A DNA stretch of 17,293 nt from Candidatus Gastranaerophilales bacterium (GTDB taxonomy: Bacteria; Cyanobacteriota; Vampirovibrionia; Gastranaerophilales; Gastranaerophilaceae), in assembly GCA_947630355.1 (NCBI GenBank), contig CANRHJ010000023.1, positions 1 through 17,293 on the forward strand. Direction: 5' to 3'. This document shows positions 1 to 7,759 of the stretch, piece by piece. A program made the position numbers and the translations under genes. Under the pieces are notes generated by a model, which did not search any database, had not been told where the DNA came from, and saw only the letters and a list, made by a program, of their open reading frames with translations. Position 1 is the stretch's first letter; the number at the start of each line of letters is the position of its first letter.

Positions 1-620
1 TATTGAGAGGGGAAACTCCTGTCATTGTTTCGGAGGTTAAATGTTCACAAGTACTGTTTGATGAAATTAATAAAAATGGCGGAAAAGCTGTTATGGCTAA
101 AACCGGTCATGGTTATATAAAATCAAAAATGAAAGAAGAAAATGCCATTTTGGCAGGTGAAATGTCCGGACATATGTTCTTTAAAGACAGATATTACGGC
201 TTTGATGATGCTGTCTATGCAGGCTGCAGAATTATTGAAATTATTGCTAAAAATAAGCTTGTTAACAAAAATTTTAAACTTTCTGATTTGCTTGCGCCTT
301 TTAATAACGTTTGTACTCTTGATGAAATACGTTATAAATGTAAAAATGAATTAAAAAAAGATGTTTTAGACTATGTTTCAACCGTCATAAAAGAAAATGA
401 TTTAATCTTTGGTACTAAGATAAAAAACATTGTTACATTGGACGGTTTACGGATTATTTTTCCGGACGGTTTTGCTTTAATTAGACAGAGCAATACAGAA
501 CCTGTTTTTACTTTAAGGTTTGAGTCTGAAAAAAAACAAAATGCAAATCATTATAAGGATGTAATGTTAAATTTATTAGACACAGCCATAAAAGAATTAT
601 CAGATAGTGAGGACAAATGA
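1..620 (+). CDS. Phosphomannomutase/phosphoglucomutase, 3' part (partial)
   Basis: This is the C-terminal part of an alpha-D-phosphohexomutase, which interconverts hexose 1- and 6-phosphates to supply sugar nucleotides for surface polysaccharide. The frame is open from the window edge, so the TTG at position 3 is an internal Leu codon, not a start. Visible are the end of domain 3, with KTGHGYIK followed by the sugar-recognition loop GEMSGH (about residues 52-57 of the fragment) and the YYGFDDA stretch, and domain 4 with the phosphate-binding loop RQSNTEP near residues 162-168. The catalytic phosphoserine loop and the Mg-binding loop lie upstream, outside the window. Its TGA stop overlaps the sppA start as ATGA, which indicates translational coupling. 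Sequence alone does not separate mannose from glucose preference; family assignment is firm. Confidence 0.92.
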   Translation, partial: LRGETPVIVSEVKCSQVLFDEINKNGGKAVMAKTGHGYIKSKMKEENAILAGEMSGHMFFKDRYYGFDDAVYAGCRIIEIIAKNKLVNKNFKLSDLLAPFNNVCTLDEIRYKCKNELKKDVLDYVSTVIKENDLIFGTKIKNIVTLDGLRIIFPDGFALIRQSNTEPVFTLRFESEKKQNANHYKDVMLNLLDTAIKELSDSEDK

Positions 621-1615
621 AAGCATCATTAGTTTCTAAAATAATAATTATATTATGTTTTTTAACTTTAGTTGCAGGCTTCCTGCGTGTTGATAAATAT
701 AATCCCTTCGTTAAAACGGAAACACAGAATAGTATTTCTAATACAAATAAAATCGCCGTTATTAATTTGGACGGTGCAATCGCTTCTTCTGCCGAAAGCA
801 GCTTTTTTTCACTGGATGCAAATGCCTCTTCTTTATTGAAGTCGTTAATAAATTTACAAACCGATAACGAAATTAAAGGTGTAATAGTAAAAATTAATTC
901 GCCGGGCGGTACCGTTGCCATGTCGCAAAATATATATAATCAAATCATTCGGTTGAGAGATAAAAAGCCTGTAATTGTTCTTTTGGACGATGTTGCGGCT
1001 AGCGGAGGATATTACATCGCTTCCGCCGCCGACAGAATTATTGCTCAGGAAGGTACTTTAACCGGAAGTATCGGTGTTATTTTCTCCGTTATGGATTATC
1101 ATAACTTATTAACGGGGAAATTGGGAATAAATCCGGTTGTAATAAAAAGCGGTAAATTTAAGGACATCGGTTCTCCCACAAGGGAAATGACTGCTGATGA
1201 AAAACATTTGCTGCAGGATATTGTTAATGACTCTTATAATCAATTTATAGAGGCGATAATACGGGGAAGAATTAACAGAAACGATAATTATAATACTGAA
1301 AAAACGTTGTTAACGGCGGAAAATCTGAAAAAATATGCCGACGGAAGAGTTTTTACGGGCAGACAGGCAAAACAGTTCGGATTTGTTGATATGCTGGGTG
1401 ATATTGATACCGCAAAGAACTCCATTGAAAATATGGCGCAGCAAAAATTTAACAATAATTTACCCGCTAAACTTATTAATTATTCAAAACGGGGAACTTT
1501 GGGCGAATACTTCTCAAGTTTTGCCGAATATAATTCAAAATCTAATTTTCAATTAAAAGATTTTATACCTACCAGTATGATACTAAGCAGAAAGCCGCTA
1601 TATCTATGGGAATAA
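617..1615 (+). CDS. sppA: Signal peptide peptidase SppA (short form)
   Basis: A membrane-anchored serine protease of the SppA (S49) family, which degrades signal peptides released after secretion. At 332 residues it is the short, single-domain form. One N-terminal membrane segment (about residues 5-23) anchors it, with the catalytic domain expected outside the cytoplasmic membrane. Conserved features are INSPGGTV (94-101), the nucleophile loop AASGGYYIA with Ser129, GTLTGSIGVI (146-155), and the general-base region SGKFKDIGSP with Lys182, about 53 residues after the serine as in the Bacillus enzyme. The Ser/Lys dyad is therefore intact. The ATG start is fixed by the ATGA overlap with the mutase gene upstream; the 3' end overlaps the next gene by 10 bp, so all are likely on one transcript. 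Residue assignments are by motif, not structure. Confidence 0.93.
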   Translation: MKASLVSKIIIILCFLTLVAGFLRVDKYNPFVKTETQNSISNTNKIAVINLDGAIASSAESSFFSLDANASSLLKSLINLQTDNEIKGVIVKINSPGGTVAMSQNIYNQIIRLRDKKPVIVLLDDVAASGGYYIASAADRIIAQEGTLTGSIGVIFSVMDYHNLLTGKLGINPVVIKSGKFKDIGSPTREMTADEKHLLQDIVNDSYNQFIEAIIRGRINRNDNYNTEKTLLTAENLKKYADGRVFTGRQAKQFGFVDMLGDIDTAKNSIENMAQQKFNNNLPAKLINYSKRGTLGEYFSSFAEYNSKSNFQLKDFIPTSMILSRKPLYLWE

Positions 1616-2184
1616 CTACTGATAACTTTTTTGAGAATATTTACAGGGTAATTTTCTGTCCGAGAAAATTTTTTGAAGATAAGGAAATTAACATTTCCGT
1701 AAGATTGGCTATGGCTACTTTAGTATTGGTAACTACAATCTATATTTTTTCTTCGGCTATTTATGACAGAAGTTTATATTCTTTATCTTTTATTCTGCCC
1801 TTTTTCTTAAAAATCACGGGTATATTAATAATATGGCTTCTTACGGGTTTGTTTTTTGAATATATTGCAAAAATCTATAATAAAGACGGAAAATTAAGAG
1901 AAGTGCTTTTCTTTACCGCATTTGCACCAATTCCTTATGTCTTTTTTGCTCCGTTAAATCTGTTAAAAAATATAGGAGGAATAGGCTATTTTTTGGGAGC
2001 CGGTTTGGAATTATTGTTATACTTATGGATAATAATTCTTTATGTTTTTGCGCTTAGAGCCGTTTATAATATTACTTTATCACGCTCTTTTATGCTTATT
2101 TTGCTGCCGTTTGTTGCGGCTTTTTTCGCAGTTAGTTGGATGATGTGTTTTATTTCAAAAATCTGGTATATATTCTCAATATAG
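1606..2184 (+). CDS. Yip1-family integral membrane protein
   Basis: A 192-residue polytopic membrane protein with about five hydrophobic segments (approximately residues 33-53, 63-88, 101-120, 127-149 and 160-186). It resembles the bacterial Yip1 domain family: a short amphipathic N-terminus with a Phe/Pro-containing stretch (FCPRKFFED), then a helix bundle with a conserved APIPYVFFAPLNLL-type segment between helices. Bacterial Yip1 proteins have no settled function. The gene starts 10 bp inside the end of sppA and is followed 12 bp later by the repeat protein, so it belongs to the same transcription unit. An envelope role is inferred only from this context. Family call is moderately confident; a generic multispanning protein is the alternative. 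Confidence 0.7.
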   Translation: MGITTDNFFENIYRVIFCPRKFFEDKEINISVRLAMATLVLVTTIYIFSSAIYDRSLYSLSFILPFFLKITGILIIWLLTGLFFEYIAKIYNKDGKLREVLFFTAFAPIPYVFFAPLNLLKNIGGIGYFLGAGLELLLYLWIIILYVFALRAVYNITLSRSFMLILLPFVAAFFAVSWMMCFISKIWYIFSI

Positions 2185-2196
2185 AGAAGAGAGAAA

Positions 2197-3069
2197 ATGA
2201 AAAGAATAATAATTATATTTTTAATACTTTTAATACCTGCAGCCGGAAATTGCTCCGGGCTTATTTCAAATATTGCTTCCGTTGAAAATAATATTTTCGG
2301 TTATGAGTATTCAAACGAGAGTGATTCTAAAAGAATAGAAAGAATTGAAAATTATTTATACGGCTCAAAGAAAAGCGGGAATTTATCCAAAAGAATGGAG
2401 GCAATTCAAAATGATATGGGATATACAGCCTCTCAGAGTGAAAATATTCAAAGTGTTGATAATACTGCCGTAAATCAAGAAACATCAAAAAATCAAAATA
2501 ATTCCTTAGCCTTGAAAGAAGATGATACCGTTGAATATCCTATGGTTGATAAAATGGAAGAAGAATTATTTCATACAACTTATAAACAGGAAAATATATA
2601 TTCAAGGTTAAATCGTCTTGAACAGAAGGTGTTTAATAAAACAACTAACGAAGCATTAAATGACAGGGTAAATAATTTGGCTTCGGTTGTTAATCCTCGA
2701 AAAAGTTTAAGAAAGCATAGAGAATCTGATTTTTCAAGTGATGAATTAGATAACTATTACAGAAACAGCGGTCTTGAACCGGTTAATAACCAGTCAATGC
2801 CTTTTCAACTGGCTGTTATTGAACAGGACTTATTAAACAACGAGTTTCAGGCAGATAATGTTGCCGTCAGATTAAATCGACTGGAGAACAAACTCTTTAA
2901 CAGAACATTCGCTACCGATAATGATGTAACAAGATTACAGCGAATTATGGTTGCTTACGATGCAAAGAAGAACAGCTATAAATATGAAAATAACAGAAGA
3001 ATGCAAAATATGGCAGCTATATCTCAATTTGGCGGAATACTTTTGATGATATTAGCCATGATATTATAA
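2197..3069 (+). CDS. Exported protein with three RLxRLE-type repeats
   Basis: A 290-residue protein of unknown function. A signal peptide or membrane anchor covers residues 1-20 (MKR followed by Ile/Leu-rich sequence, ending around NCSG, so a lipoprotein cysteine at 19 is possible). Three units of about 45-50 residues follow at roughly 26-70, 116-165 and 204-254. Each has the pattern hxxhExxhF, a polar turn, RhxRhExxhF, another turn, then Rhxxh; examples are SRLNRLEQKVFNKT and VRLNRLENKLFNRT. The segments between are Asn/Ser/Glu-rich and probably flexible. A C-terminal hydrophobic stretch (276-290) ends the protein, so it may span or dock to the membrane at both ends. It is the last gene of the mutase-sppA-Yip1 group. 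I recall similar RLxRLE repeats in cyanobacterial and Melainabacterial hypothetical proteins, without a known role. Confidence 0.8.
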   Translation: MKRIIIIFLILLIPAAGNCSGLISNIASVENNIFGYEYSNESDSKRIERIENYLYGSKKSGNLSKRMEAIQNDMGYTASQSENIQSVDNTAVNQETSKNQNNSLALKEDDTVEYPMVDKMEEELFHTTYKQENIYSRLNRLEQKVFNKTTNEALNDRVNNLASVVNPRKSLRKHRESDFSSDELDNYYRNSGLEPVNNQSMPFQLAVIEQDLLNNEFQADNVAVRLNRLENKLFNRTFATDNDVTRLQRIMVAYDAKKNSYKYENNRRMQNMAAISQFGGILLMILAMIL

Positions 3070-3076
3070 ATTTATA
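3065..3076. other. 12-bp perfect palindrome at convergent stop codons
   Basis: TATAAATTTATA contains both TAA stops: the repeat-protein gene ends at 3069 on the plus strand and the orphan gene ends at 3072 on the minus strand. Only two bases separate the genes, and I see no GC-containing hairpin with a U tract on either side, so transcripts from both sides probably run into the opposite gene. Confidence 0.5.
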
Positions 3077-3641
3077 GTTTTATGTCGGCAAAAATATCGT
3101 TTTCTCGGTTATTATTTGAGTCATTAACCTGTGGGGAATTTGTATTTTTTTCTCTTATTTTATTAACAATGTTTCCGGCGATTTTATTACCCGTTTCGTA
3201 GCCTAAAAGTGAAGATGCTGCGAAACTTGCGCCTTTTAATATATACCAGCCGATTCTCGCAGATTTATGATTTTGAAAGAATTCTTTACCTTTAAAAATA
3301 TTTTCAGCCGTGTTTAAGAGTTTTTCTGCAATTTTTTCAAATGTATACATTAAGCCTATACCGCTGGCCTGACTTACGCCTGTCTTTACTTTGTCCTTTG
3401 ATTTTACGGTATTATATATACCCGAGCCGATAATTAACGGATATACAATTTTTTTTGCTATGCTTGCTAAAGAACCGAAGAATGTTCTGACAGAGGAAAG
3501 TACCGGTAAGGTATTTGTTACGGCATCAATAGTTCTTACCGTTTGTGCACCGGCTATTCCTTCTTTGAATATATTTTGTTCTTTTGTTCCGTATATGTAG
3601 TTACGGGCGGCAAAATATGCGCAAGATATTCCGTTTGGCAT
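3072..3641 (-). CDS. Orphan Gly/Ala-rich, probably membrane-associated protein
   Basis: A 189-residue protein that I do not recognise. There is no clear cleavable signal peptide. It has moderately hydrophobic Gly/Ala/Ser-rich stretches: around residues 45-80 (including YPLIIGSGIY), 92-102 (ASGIGLMYTF) and 132-155 (WYILKGASFAASSLLGYETG). It ends in a polar Asn/Asp/Glu-rich tail of about 30 residues. The pattern suggests short helices that insert in or lie on a membrane. The start is supported by an AAGGT ribosome-binding site about 7 bases upstream. It is transcribed alone, divergently from the serine genes, and converges on the upstream operon. It recalls in style the Gly/Ala-rich protein at 6603-7130, with a hydrophobic glycine-rich core and no enzyme motif, but I see no convincing alignment between the two. 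Confidence 0.65.
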   Translation of the reverse strand: MPNGISCAYFAARNYIYGTKEQNIFKEGIAGAQTVRTIDAVTNTLPVLSSVRTFFGSLASIAKKIVYPLIIGSGIYNTVKSKDKVKTGVSQASGIGLMYTFEKIAEKLLNTAENIFKGKEFFQNHKSARIGWYILKGASFAASSLLGYETGNKIAGNIVNKIREKNTNSPQVNDSNNNRENDIFADIKL

Positions 3642-3674
3642 TATAACCTTACCTTCTTATACATAACTCACCTA

Positions 3675-3702
3675 TATATAAAAAAACATTTACGTTTCAC
3701 AA
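3675..3702 (-). promoter_or_regulatory. Candidate promoter for the orphan gene at 3072-3641
   Basis: On the minus strand, TTGTGA (3697-3702) and TATATA (3675-3680) are separated by 16 bases, which fits a sigma-70 arrangement about 35 bases before the ATG. The rest of the 164-bp divergent gap to the aminotransferase gene is AT-rich. On the plus strand it has only a weak box pair, TTGTGA at 3763-3768 and CAAAAT at 3785-3790. Confidence 0.35.
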
Positions 3703-3805
3703 ATTTACAAAAATCTGATAATAATTTACAAATTTAACAAAACTATTAAATAAAAATGAGATTTGTGAGAAAATAAGTTTAATACAAAATGGGAGAGTTA
3801 GTTTA

Positions 3806-4957
3806 ATGAAGGATAAAACATTTTTAATGATTCCGGGACCTACACCGGTTCCTGAAAGGGTTCTGCTTGAAATAGCAAAGCATCCTATGGGGCATAGAAG
3901 CAGCGAATTTTCAAAAGTATTGGAAGCTGTTTATGCCGATTTAAAATACGTATTTCAGACAAAAAACGATGTAATTCTATATACTGCAAGCGGAACAGGT
4001 GTGATGGATTCAGCTTTATCTAATTTGGTAAATGAAGGCGATAAAGTTCTGTGTCTGGTAATCGGTAATTTCAGCAGAAGATTGGCTAAGATTGCTCAAG
4101 GACTCGGTGCTGATGTTGAAATCATTGAAACGCAAGCAGGAAATGCCATTGACCCTCAAGTCTTAAAGGAAAGATTAGATAAGGATGTCAATAAAGAAAT
4201 AAAATTTGTAACCTTAATTCATAATGAAACATCAACAGGTGTAACAAATGATATAAAGACATTGGTTTCTTTAATAAAATCGCATGGTGCTATATCAATA
4301 GTGGACGGCGTAACAAGCGTTGGCGCAATAGAATGTAAAATGGATGAATGGGGTATAGATGTATTATTTTCCGGTTCTCAAAAAGGATTTATGCTTCCGC
4401 CCGGTTTATCATTTTTGGCCGCAAGTGAAAAGGCTTGGGAAGCTCATAAAAGATGTAAACGTCCCGATTTTTATTTTAACTGGACTACTAACAGAAAATC
4501 CGTTCTTGAAAATTCAACGGCATTTACTCCCGCCGTAAGTTTGATTTCGGGATTAAAAGTTGCGCTTGAGATGATAAAAGAAGAAGGTATTGAAAATATA
4601 ACCGCCCGTCATACAAAGATTGCAACGGCACTAAGAAAAGCAATAAGAGCTCTCGGACTAAAATTATTTGTTGAAGATGACTCAATCGCTTCAACTTCAA
4701 TAACCGCAATACTTCCGCCTGAGGGTATATCGGTTCCCGATATAAGAAAAGTATTAAAAAATGATTATGATATAGTCGTTGCGAACGGACAAAATGAATT
4801 AAAAGACAAAATTTTCAGAATGGGAACATTAGGTTTTGTATCGGAGCGTGATGCAATAACTGCTATAGGCTCACTTGAGGCAGCTTTAAATAAACTCGGA
4901 TATAAATTTGAACTTGGCAGCGGTGTTGCCGCACTAATAAAAGAATTAAATAAATAG
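3806..4957 (+). CDS. Class V aminotransferase, probable phosphoserine aminotransferase role
   Basis: A 383-residue PLP enzyme of the class V (alanine-glyoxylate / soluble hydrogenase 42-kDa subunit) family. The N-terminal MIPGPTPVPERVL and MGHRSSEF motifs are typical. The cofactor pocket is seen in TASGTGVMDSA (60-70), the pyridine-binding Asp167 in VDGVTSVG, and the Schiff-base Lys193 in SGSQKGF; FRMGTLG near 337-343 supplies the likely carboxylate-binding Arg338. It lies 8 bp upstream of serA, so I infer that it transaminates 3-phosphohydroxypyruvate to phosphoserine, in place of canonical SerC; class V enzymes of this branch do this job in methanogens. Alanine-glyoxylate or serine-glyoxylate transamination remains possible. 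The start has GGGAG about 10 bases upstream. All key residues are present. Confidence 0.88.
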   Translation: MKDKTFLMIPGPTPVPERVLLEIAKHPMGHRSSEFSKVLEAVYADLKYVFQTKNDVILYTASGTGVMDSALSNLVNEGDKVLCLVIGNFSRRLAKIAQGLGADVEIIETQAGNAIDPQVLKERLDKDVNKEIKFVTLIHNETSTGVTNDIKTLVSLIKSHGAISIVDGVTSVGAIECKMDEWGIDVLFSGSQKGFMLPPGLSFLAASEKAWEAHKRCKRPDFYFNWTTNRKSVLENSTAFTPAVSLISGLKVALEMIKEEGIENITARHTKIATALRKAIRALGLKLFVEDDSIASTSITAILPPEGISVPDIRKVLKNDYDIVVANGQNELKDKIFRMGTLGFVSERDAITAIGSLEAALNKLGYKFELGSGVAALIKELNK

Positions 4958-4965
4958 GGGTCGGA

Positions 4966-6558
4966 ATGAAAGTATTAATAACGGATAAAATAAATGAAGC
5001 CGCAGGAAAAATATTAGAAGGTGTTGCCGACGTTGATTTCCTGCCGACTATGGGTGAAGATGAACTGGCACAAAAAATTGTTGATTATGATGCTTTAATG
5101 ATTAGAAGCCAGACAAAAGTTACAAAAAAAATTCTTGATGCGGGTAAAAAATTAAAAATAGTAGGAAGAGCAGGTGTCGGAGTAGATAATATAGATATAG
5201 AAGCAGCGACACAAAACGGGATTATCGTTGTAAATTCACCTGACGGGAATACAAATGCCGCTGCCGAACACACTTTGGCTCTTATGCTCTCAATTTCAAG
5301 AAACATACCGGCAGCTGCACTTTCGGCAAAAGAAGGGAAATGGGAACGTTCTAAATTTACCGGTGTTGAAGTCTTTGGTAAAACGCTTGGGATTATAGGT
5401 TTTGGTAAAATAGGACACCACGTAGCGAATGTTGCATTGGCGCTCGGTATGAATGTTGTTGTATCAGATCCTTATACAACAAAAGAAGCGGTAGAAAAAC
5501 TCGGAGCTAAATATGTAACGAGTCTTGATGAATTTTGGCCTCAGTGTGATTATATTACCATTCACACTCCTAAGACAAAAGAAACTACTGCTTTAATTAA
5601 TAAAAATACACTTAACAGAATGAAAAAAGGTGTAAGGATAATAAACTGTGCGCGCGGCGGAATTATTGATGAAGCTGCACTTAAGGATGCGCTTCTTTCA
5701 GGTCAGGTTCAAGCGGCAGCAATTGATGTTTTTGAAACGGAGCCAGATATAACCGCATCTCCGCTATATAACAGTAATTGCAATATTACAATGACTCCTC
5801 ATCTTGGTGCGAGCACTGCTGAAGCCCAATTTAATGTTGCAATAGATGTGGCGGAACAAATTAAAGAAGTTTTAACGGGCGGAAGCGCTAAAGCAGCAAT
5901 AAATATTCCTTCTTTGAAATTTGATATCCTTGAACCCGTCAGAGAATATATGGAATTAGCCGAAAATTTAGGTTCTATTGTTCAACAGATTTCAAAAGGA
6001 AATATAAAAAATGTAAACATAAGCGTAAACGGTAATCTTGCGGAATTAAACGTAGCCCCTCTGGAAGTTGCGATACAAAAAGGTATATTTTCTGCTACTG
6101 TTGAAGGTGTTAACTTCGTTAATGCTCCCTTAATAGCAAAAAAGCGCGGAATTGATGTTATAACTTCAAAATCGCAAAAAGATTGCACTTTTATAGGTTC
6201 AATTTCAGTTACTCTAACAACCGATTCGGGTGAAAATACAGTTACTGGCGCTCTGATTGCTAAAAATATGCCGAGAATTGTAAGAATAAATGATTACAAC
6301 ATGAGTATAGAAGCGGAAGAACATATGCTTATTGTTCCGCACGAAAATAAACCTGCCATGATTGCAAAAGTCGCAGCTGTTATCGGTGAAAATAATATAA
6401 ATATTAACAGGATGCAAGTAGCTCAAAAATCAAATCAAAAAGACAATGTCTCAATAATGATTATCACAATTGATAAAGATGTTGATGATAATACAATGGA
6501 AACAATTAATAAAATAGACGGTGTACAAAATGCACAATACATTAAATTAAATGCATAA
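4966..6558 (+). CDS. serA: D-3-phosphoglycerate dehydrogenase, long form with ACT domain
   Basis: Oxidises 3-phosphoglycerate to 3-phosphohydroxypyruvate with NAD, the first committed step of serine synthesis. The 530-residue length is the usual long form: substrate domain (about 1-100 and 290-315), NAD domain with GFGKIG (145-150) and the acidic residue Asp168 in VVSDPY, then an intervening allosteric-substrate-binding-type domain (about 320-450), then a C-terminal ACT domain (about 453-528) that usually mediates serine feedback. The catalytic trio is Arg230 in CARGGIIDE, Glu259 in FETEPD and His279 in PHLGAS. An AGGGG ribosome-binding site overlaps the stop of the aminotransferase gene, so the two are co-transcribed. 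A strong terminator follows immediately. No missing residues or truncation seen. Confidence 0.97.
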   Translation: MKVLITDKINEAAGKILEGVADVDFLPTMGEDELAQKIVDYDALMIRSQTKVTKKILDAGKKLKIVGRAGVGVDNIDIEAATQNGIIVVNSPDGNTNAAAEHTLALMLSISRNIPAAALSAKEGKWERSKFTGVEVFGKTLGIIGFGKIGHHVANVALALGMNVVVSDPYTTKEAVEKLGAKYVTSLDEFWPQCDYITIHTPKTKETTALINKNTLNRMKKGVRIINCARGGIIDEAALKDALLSGQVQAAAIDVFETEPDITASPLYNSNCNITMTPHLGASTAEAQFNVAIDVAEQIKEVLTGGSAKAAINIPSLKFDILEPVREYMELAENLGSIVQQISKGNIKNVNISVNGNLAELNVAPLEVAIQKGIFSATVEGVNFVNAPLIAKKRGIDVITSKSQKDCTFIGSISVTLTTDSGENTVTGALIAKNMPRIVRINDYNMSIEAEEHMLIVPHENKPAMIAKVAAVIGENNININRMQVAQKSNQKDNVSIMIITIDKDVDDNTMETINKIDGVQNAQYIKLNA

Positions 6559-6589
6559 AAAAAGACCTCTCAATTGAGAGGTCTTTTTT
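6557..6589. terminator. Bidirectional intrinsic terminator after serA
   Basis: A perfect 8-bp GC-containing stem, GACCTCTC (6564-6571) with GAGAGGTC (6576-6583), closes an AATT loop. It is flanked by an A run (6557-6563) and a T run (6584-6589), so it can terminate in both directions. It serves serA on the plus strand and the orphan gene ending at 6603 on the minus strand. Confidence 0.93.
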
Positions 6590-6602
6590 ACATTTATTAG
6601 GC

Positions 6603-7130
6603 TTATTTAACTTCGTGTTGACCTTCAATGTAACCTGCTTTTTGAGCTGAAACCAATGAAGCAATCGGAGTTGCTATTGCAATAACCGCTGCAGCAACTG
6701 CTACGCCAACTTTTGCGGGAGCAGGTAATGAATTATACTTTTGGAATATTTTTGTATTTTTAATAATATCTTTTACAGATTTGCCTTTGTAGTTTATTTT
6801 ACTTAAGAAACCTGATATTTTACCTTTTGCGCTATTAAATAATTTAGCAGCTTTTGCTGAACTACCGGATAATAAAGCAGCTGCGGCTCCTGTACCAGCT
6901 GCGATACCGCCCAATTTTAATGTATCTTTAAAACATTCTTTTGTTTGTTCAGCTAAAACTTTACCATTGTTGTCAAGTTTGTCATTTGTTAAAACATGTG
7001 CTAAAGAAGCCGGAACACCAATTGTCTTATTTGCATTTCTTGCTGCACCTATCATAATACTTGCAGGAAGTGCTGTAGTAACTGTTGCTCCTGCAGCTAA
7101 AAGTCCTATTGTTTTTGCATTCATTGTCAT
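6603..7130 (-). CDS. Orphan Gly/Ala-rich hydrophobic protein
   Basis: A 175-residue protein of unknown family. It begins with a hydrophobic segment (about residues 6-30, GLLAAGATVTTALPASIMIG). It has a Gly/Ala-rich stretch at about 74-90 (GGIAAGTGAAAALLSGSS), a Lys-rich basic centre (about 93-130), and a second Ala/Val-rich hydrophobic helix (about 137-162). It ends in a short polar tail GYIEGQHEVK. Two or three membrane-inserting helices around a basic loop is the simplest reading; no catalytic motif is visible. The start is ATG at 7130, preceded by AGGGG; a second ATG two codons later is also possible. It converges on serA through the shared terminator. The small size and glycine-zipper look resemble inner-membrane or secreted small proteins, but no function can be named. 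Confidence 0.68.
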   Translation of the reverse strand: MTMNAKTIGLLAAGATVTTALPASIMIGAARNANKTIGVPASLAHVLTNDKLDNNGKVLAEQTKECFKDTLKLGGIAAGTGAAAALLSGSSAKAAKLFNSAKGKISGFLSKINYKGKSVKDIIKNTKIFQKYNSLPAPAKVGVAVAAAVIAIATPIASLVSAQKAGYIEGQHEVK

Positions 7131-7146
7131 AATTTAAACCCCTACT

Positions 7147-7152
7147 ATTATA
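7147..7152 (-). promoter_or_regulatory. Candidate -10 box for the gene at 6603-7130
   Basis: A perfect TATAAT on the minus strand lies 16 bases from the ATG, so the transcript would begin about 10 bases before the start codon, inside or just after the AGGGG that looks like the ribosome-binding site. I see no good -35 box at normal spacing. Confidence 0.35.
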
Positions 7153-7213
7153 TAAACTTACCTTTTGTCTTTATAAAACAATTCAAGTTTTTAAATTTAC
7201 AAAAAAGAATAAT

Positions 7214-7233
7214 ATATTAAGAAATATTAAGAA
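7214..7233. repeat. Two tandem copies of a 10-bp unit
   Basis: ATATTAAGAA occurs twice head to tail in the 108-bp gap upstream of the gene at 6603-7130, just beyond the end of the flavin reductase gene. Tandem repeats with helical-turn period can be activator sites, but the sequence is AT-only apart from one G per unit, so chance is possible. Confidence 0.4.
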
Positions 7234-7238
7234 TAGAA

Positions 7239-7739
7239 TTAATCATTTATAAAAGTAGGTGCAGATTTAGGACTCTTGCCTTTTATAACATTATGATAAT
7301 AAGAATATGTCATTGGTGTTTTATCATCCATAATATCACCGTTTAAAACATCTGCAATAAATACCGTATGGGTTAATGTTTCTATTTTATTTGTAATTTT
7401 GCAGATAAGATAACCGCAGGCATCTTTTATTACGGGAAGATTATCAACAATTTCATAGGGAATAATTTCAAATTTTTCACAATCTCTTCCGCTCCTAAAA
7501 CCGAAAGTCCCTATTGCAAGCGGATTTGATTTTTCTGAAAGTATTGATATGGAAAACTCTTTTGTTTCTTCAAGGCATTTATGTGTGTAATTGTCGTGGT
7601 TTACACTTAATGCAATTGATGCGGGTGATGAGGTAATCTGCATAATACTGTTTACGGTACAACCTGTGTATTTACCTTCGTATTTGCATCCTACAATATA
7701 GACTCCGTATGATAAATTTCTGAATACGCCGTTATTCAT
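7239..7739 (-). CDS. Flavin reductase-like FMN-binding split-barrel protein
   Basis: A 166-residue protein of the flavin reductase-like FMN-binding family, closest by eye to the N-terminal domain of high-molecular-weight rubredoxins and to flavoredoxin. Visible are the early Gly-containing strand LSYGVYIVG (9-17), the TGCTVNSIMQITSSPASIALSVN region that forms the FMN pocket (about 25-47), and the C-terminal PMTYSYYHNVIKGKSPKSAPTF signature (about 142-163). In the two-domain rubredoxin proteins a Cys4 rubredoxin domain follows this signature. Here the protein stops three residues later, so it is a stand-alone flavin domain. It probably reduces or carries FMN using NAD(P)H or a partner. The ribosome-binding site is GGAGAGAG just before the ATG. 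It lies downstream of ferritin on the same strand, which suggests a role in iron release or oxygen handling (inference). Confidence 0.85.
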   Translation of the reverse strand: MNNGVFRNLSYGVYIVGCKYEGKYTGCTVNSIMQITSSPASIALSVNHDNYTHKCLEETKEFSISILSEKSNPLAIGTFGFRSGRDCEKFEIIPYEIVDNLPVIKDACGYLICKITNKIETLTHTVFIADVLNGDIMDDKTPMTYSYYHNVIKGKSPKSAPTFIND

Positions 7740-7759
7740 ATCTCTCTCCGGTTTTGTTT

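Noticed and set aside
3..5. TTG as the start codon of the first gene
   Set aside because: The frame is open to the window edge and the encoded sequence starts in the middle of domain 3 of a phosphohexomutase, so the gene is truncated by the window.
508..921. A 137-codon minus-strand reading frame across the mutase/sppA junction
   Set aside because: It lies wholly inside two strongly supported plus-strand genes and encodes no recognisable protein.
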